Shown here one piece after another: positions 63,077 to 64,000 of a DNA stretch of 64,000 nucleotides (the first letter of the stretch is position 1; each line of letters opens with the position of its first letter). This DNA is from JAKFWF01 sp031374115. GTDB lineage: Bacteria > Pseudomonadota > Alphaproteobacteria > Rhizobiales > Hyphomicrobiaceae. The translations under genes were made by a program, and so were the position numbers. The DNA lies in NCBI GenBank assembly GCA_031374115.1, contig JANMNO010000111.1, forward strand, positions 56,180-120,179, in the 5' to 3' direction. The notes under the pieces were generated by a model. It was not told the origin of the DNA. It was given only the letters and a program-made list of their open reading frames with translations, and searched no databases.

Positions 63077-63179
63077 CAGCCCGCTTTCTGCCGTATGCAA
63101 TTCCAACCTAGTATGCTGAGCGAGTGCGATGGTCTAGTAAGTTGGCTTGCAGTCGGACGCATAACCAACCGGTCAATCG

Positions 63180-64000
63180 ATGAAGGTTGCGACGAGTTCT
63201 GGAATCCCGCTCGACATCGACGAGCTTATCGAGCAGCGATTTGGTGATCTAAGTCCGCGCCTGCAGCAGGCTGCGCGACACATTATAGATAACGCACAGC
63301 AAGTGGCGCTAAGCTCCATGCGAACAGTCGCCGCCTGCGCCGACGTCGATCCCTCGACAATGGTTCGTTTGGCTCAGGAACTCGGCTTCTCTGGCTACCA
63401 GGACCTGCGCGCCCTGTTCCGCGACAAGATGATTGCGAACGACGGCGCTTGGGCGGGCCGGGCCCGCCGCATACAAACGCGCAAGGAGACGTCCAGCTCG
63501 CTTCTTCTCGTCACGGAACTCCTAGAGCAGGATCAGGCAAATCTGGAGCGGACGTTTTCTGCTGAGAATATGGCCGCGCTCGAACGGGCAACGCAACTAA
63601 TCAACAGTGCACGCTCGGTGTTCGTGGTTGGGCTTCGCAGCCTATATCCGATAGCGTTCTATTTCCACTATGCCTCCAGGCTCTTCAACGCCAAGACGGT
63701 GTTATTGACCGGCACTGGAGGCACGTTTGCGGATGATCTTCGGCTTGCCTGCCGGGACGATGTGATGCTCGTCTTCAGCTACCGGCCTTATGCGCGCGAT
63801 GCTGTCAGGGCCGTGGACTACATAAAGAATCAGGGCGCGAAAGTGATTGCGGTTACAGACAGCAAGGTTTCGCCAATCGCCAAGGCGGCTGAGATCGCCA
63901 TTGTCGTTGCCAATTCGTCTGCAAGCCTGCTGCCGACGGTAATGCCGTTCTTTGCAATTGCCCAGGCCTTGGCAACTCTAATGGTGTCGGAAGGCAGCAA
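63180..64000 (+). CDS. RpiR/MurR family transcriptional regulator (3' end outside window)
   Basis: Translation from ATG 63180 stays open to the right edge, 273 codons. The N-terminal HTH_6 domain (about 10-85) has LSPRLQQAARHIIDNAQQVALSSMRTVAACADVDPSTMVRLAQELGFSGYQDLRALF. From about 135 there is a SIS phosphosugar-binding fold: ARSVFVVGLRSLYPIAFYFHYA, DDVMLVFSYRPYARDAVRAVDYIKNQGAKVIAVTDS. Such proteins sense sugar phosphates or other small ligands. It is divergent from the SDR gene, its probable target. The C-terminus is cut by the window. Confidence 0.9.
   Translation, partial: MKVATSSGIPLDIDELIEQRFGDLSPRLQQAARHIIDNAQQVALSSMRTVAACADVDPSTMVRLAQELGFSGYQDLRALFRDKMIANDGAWAGRARRIQTRKETSSSLLLVTELLEQDQANLERTFSAENMAALERATQLINSARSVFVVGLRSLYPIAFYFHYASRLFNAKTVLLTGTGGTFADDLRLACRDDVMLVFSYRPYARDAVRAVDYIKNQGAKVIAVTDSKVSPIAKAAEIAIVVANSSASLLPTVMPFFAIAQALATLMVSEGS

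Overview
The window is high-GC, densely coded and free of tRNA or rRNA genes. It looks like a chromosomal segment of an alphaproteobacterium of the Hyphomicrobiales, in the Xanthobacteraceae/Nitrobacteraceae neighbourhood. This placement rests on gene content (BcsS-type protein, extended UvrC, many periplasmic-binding-protein transporters, nrt-nir-nas operon) and on a palindromic CGCGAAGGCGGG-type repeat; it is an inference, not a phylogeny. No phage, integrase, insertion sequence or CRISPR array was seen.

Left part (1-16.1 kb): a TRAP transporter (fused DctQM, cut by the left edge, and DctP) with a repeat pair between its genes; a GH114/TM1410-like secreted protein; uvrC; a minus-strand run of five genes (C92-like permuted papain-fold protein, M19 dipeptidase, MalY/PatB aminotransferase, class-I glutamine-amidotransferase-like hydrolase, 3-hydroxyisobutyrate-dehydrogenase-like enzyme); a LAS-type murein peptidase; a secreted cyclase-family protein; a single-domain response regulator; a methyltransferase; and a secreted protein with a possible transglutaminase-like triad.

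16.1-31.3 kb: a large amide/peptide uptake and breakdown locus. One Dpp/Opp ABC transporter (B, C, D, F) is in a minus-strand operon led by a creatininase-family amidohydrolase. Divergent from it run a MarR regulator, a solute-binding protein, an isoaspartyl peptidase/asparaginase, a ketopantoate-reductase-like enzyme, an SDR and a second complete Dpp/Opp transporter. Two copies of a GTTCC-N4-GGAAC palindrome lie in the divergent promoter region and are good candidates for MarR operators.

31.3-41.5 kb: a complete nitrate assimilation operon read leftwards, nrtA-nrtB-nrtC-nirB-nirD-nasA-cysG: nitrate import, reduction to nitrite and then ammonium, and siroheme for NirB. A full-consensus sigma-54 promoter (TGGCAC-N5-TTGC) sits directly upstream of nrtA, pointing to nitrogen (NtrC-type) control.

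41.5-53.4 kb: a decayed RHS-repeat fragment, a beta-propeller protein, a TctCBA tripartite tricarboxylate transporter, and an exopolysaccharide group: a BcsS-like outer-membrane protein, a 1133-residue membrane protein combining a GH18-like domain, a NodB deacetylase and a processive GT2 glycosyltransferase, and a DUF3131 protein. The GH18-like domain has lost its catalytic glutamate. A decayed epoxide hydrolase fragment follows.

53.4-64 kb: a TetR regulator divergent from an acyl-CoA module (CoA ligase, SCP2-type thiolase, DUF35 partner, crotonase) joined to a branched-chain-type ABC transporter (LivK, LivH, fused LivM-LivG, LivF), which suggests uptake and CoA-dependent degradation of an organic acid. 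A perfect 8-bp inverted repeat sits just before the ligase ribosome binding site. An SDR and a right-truncated RpiR/SIS regulator end the window.
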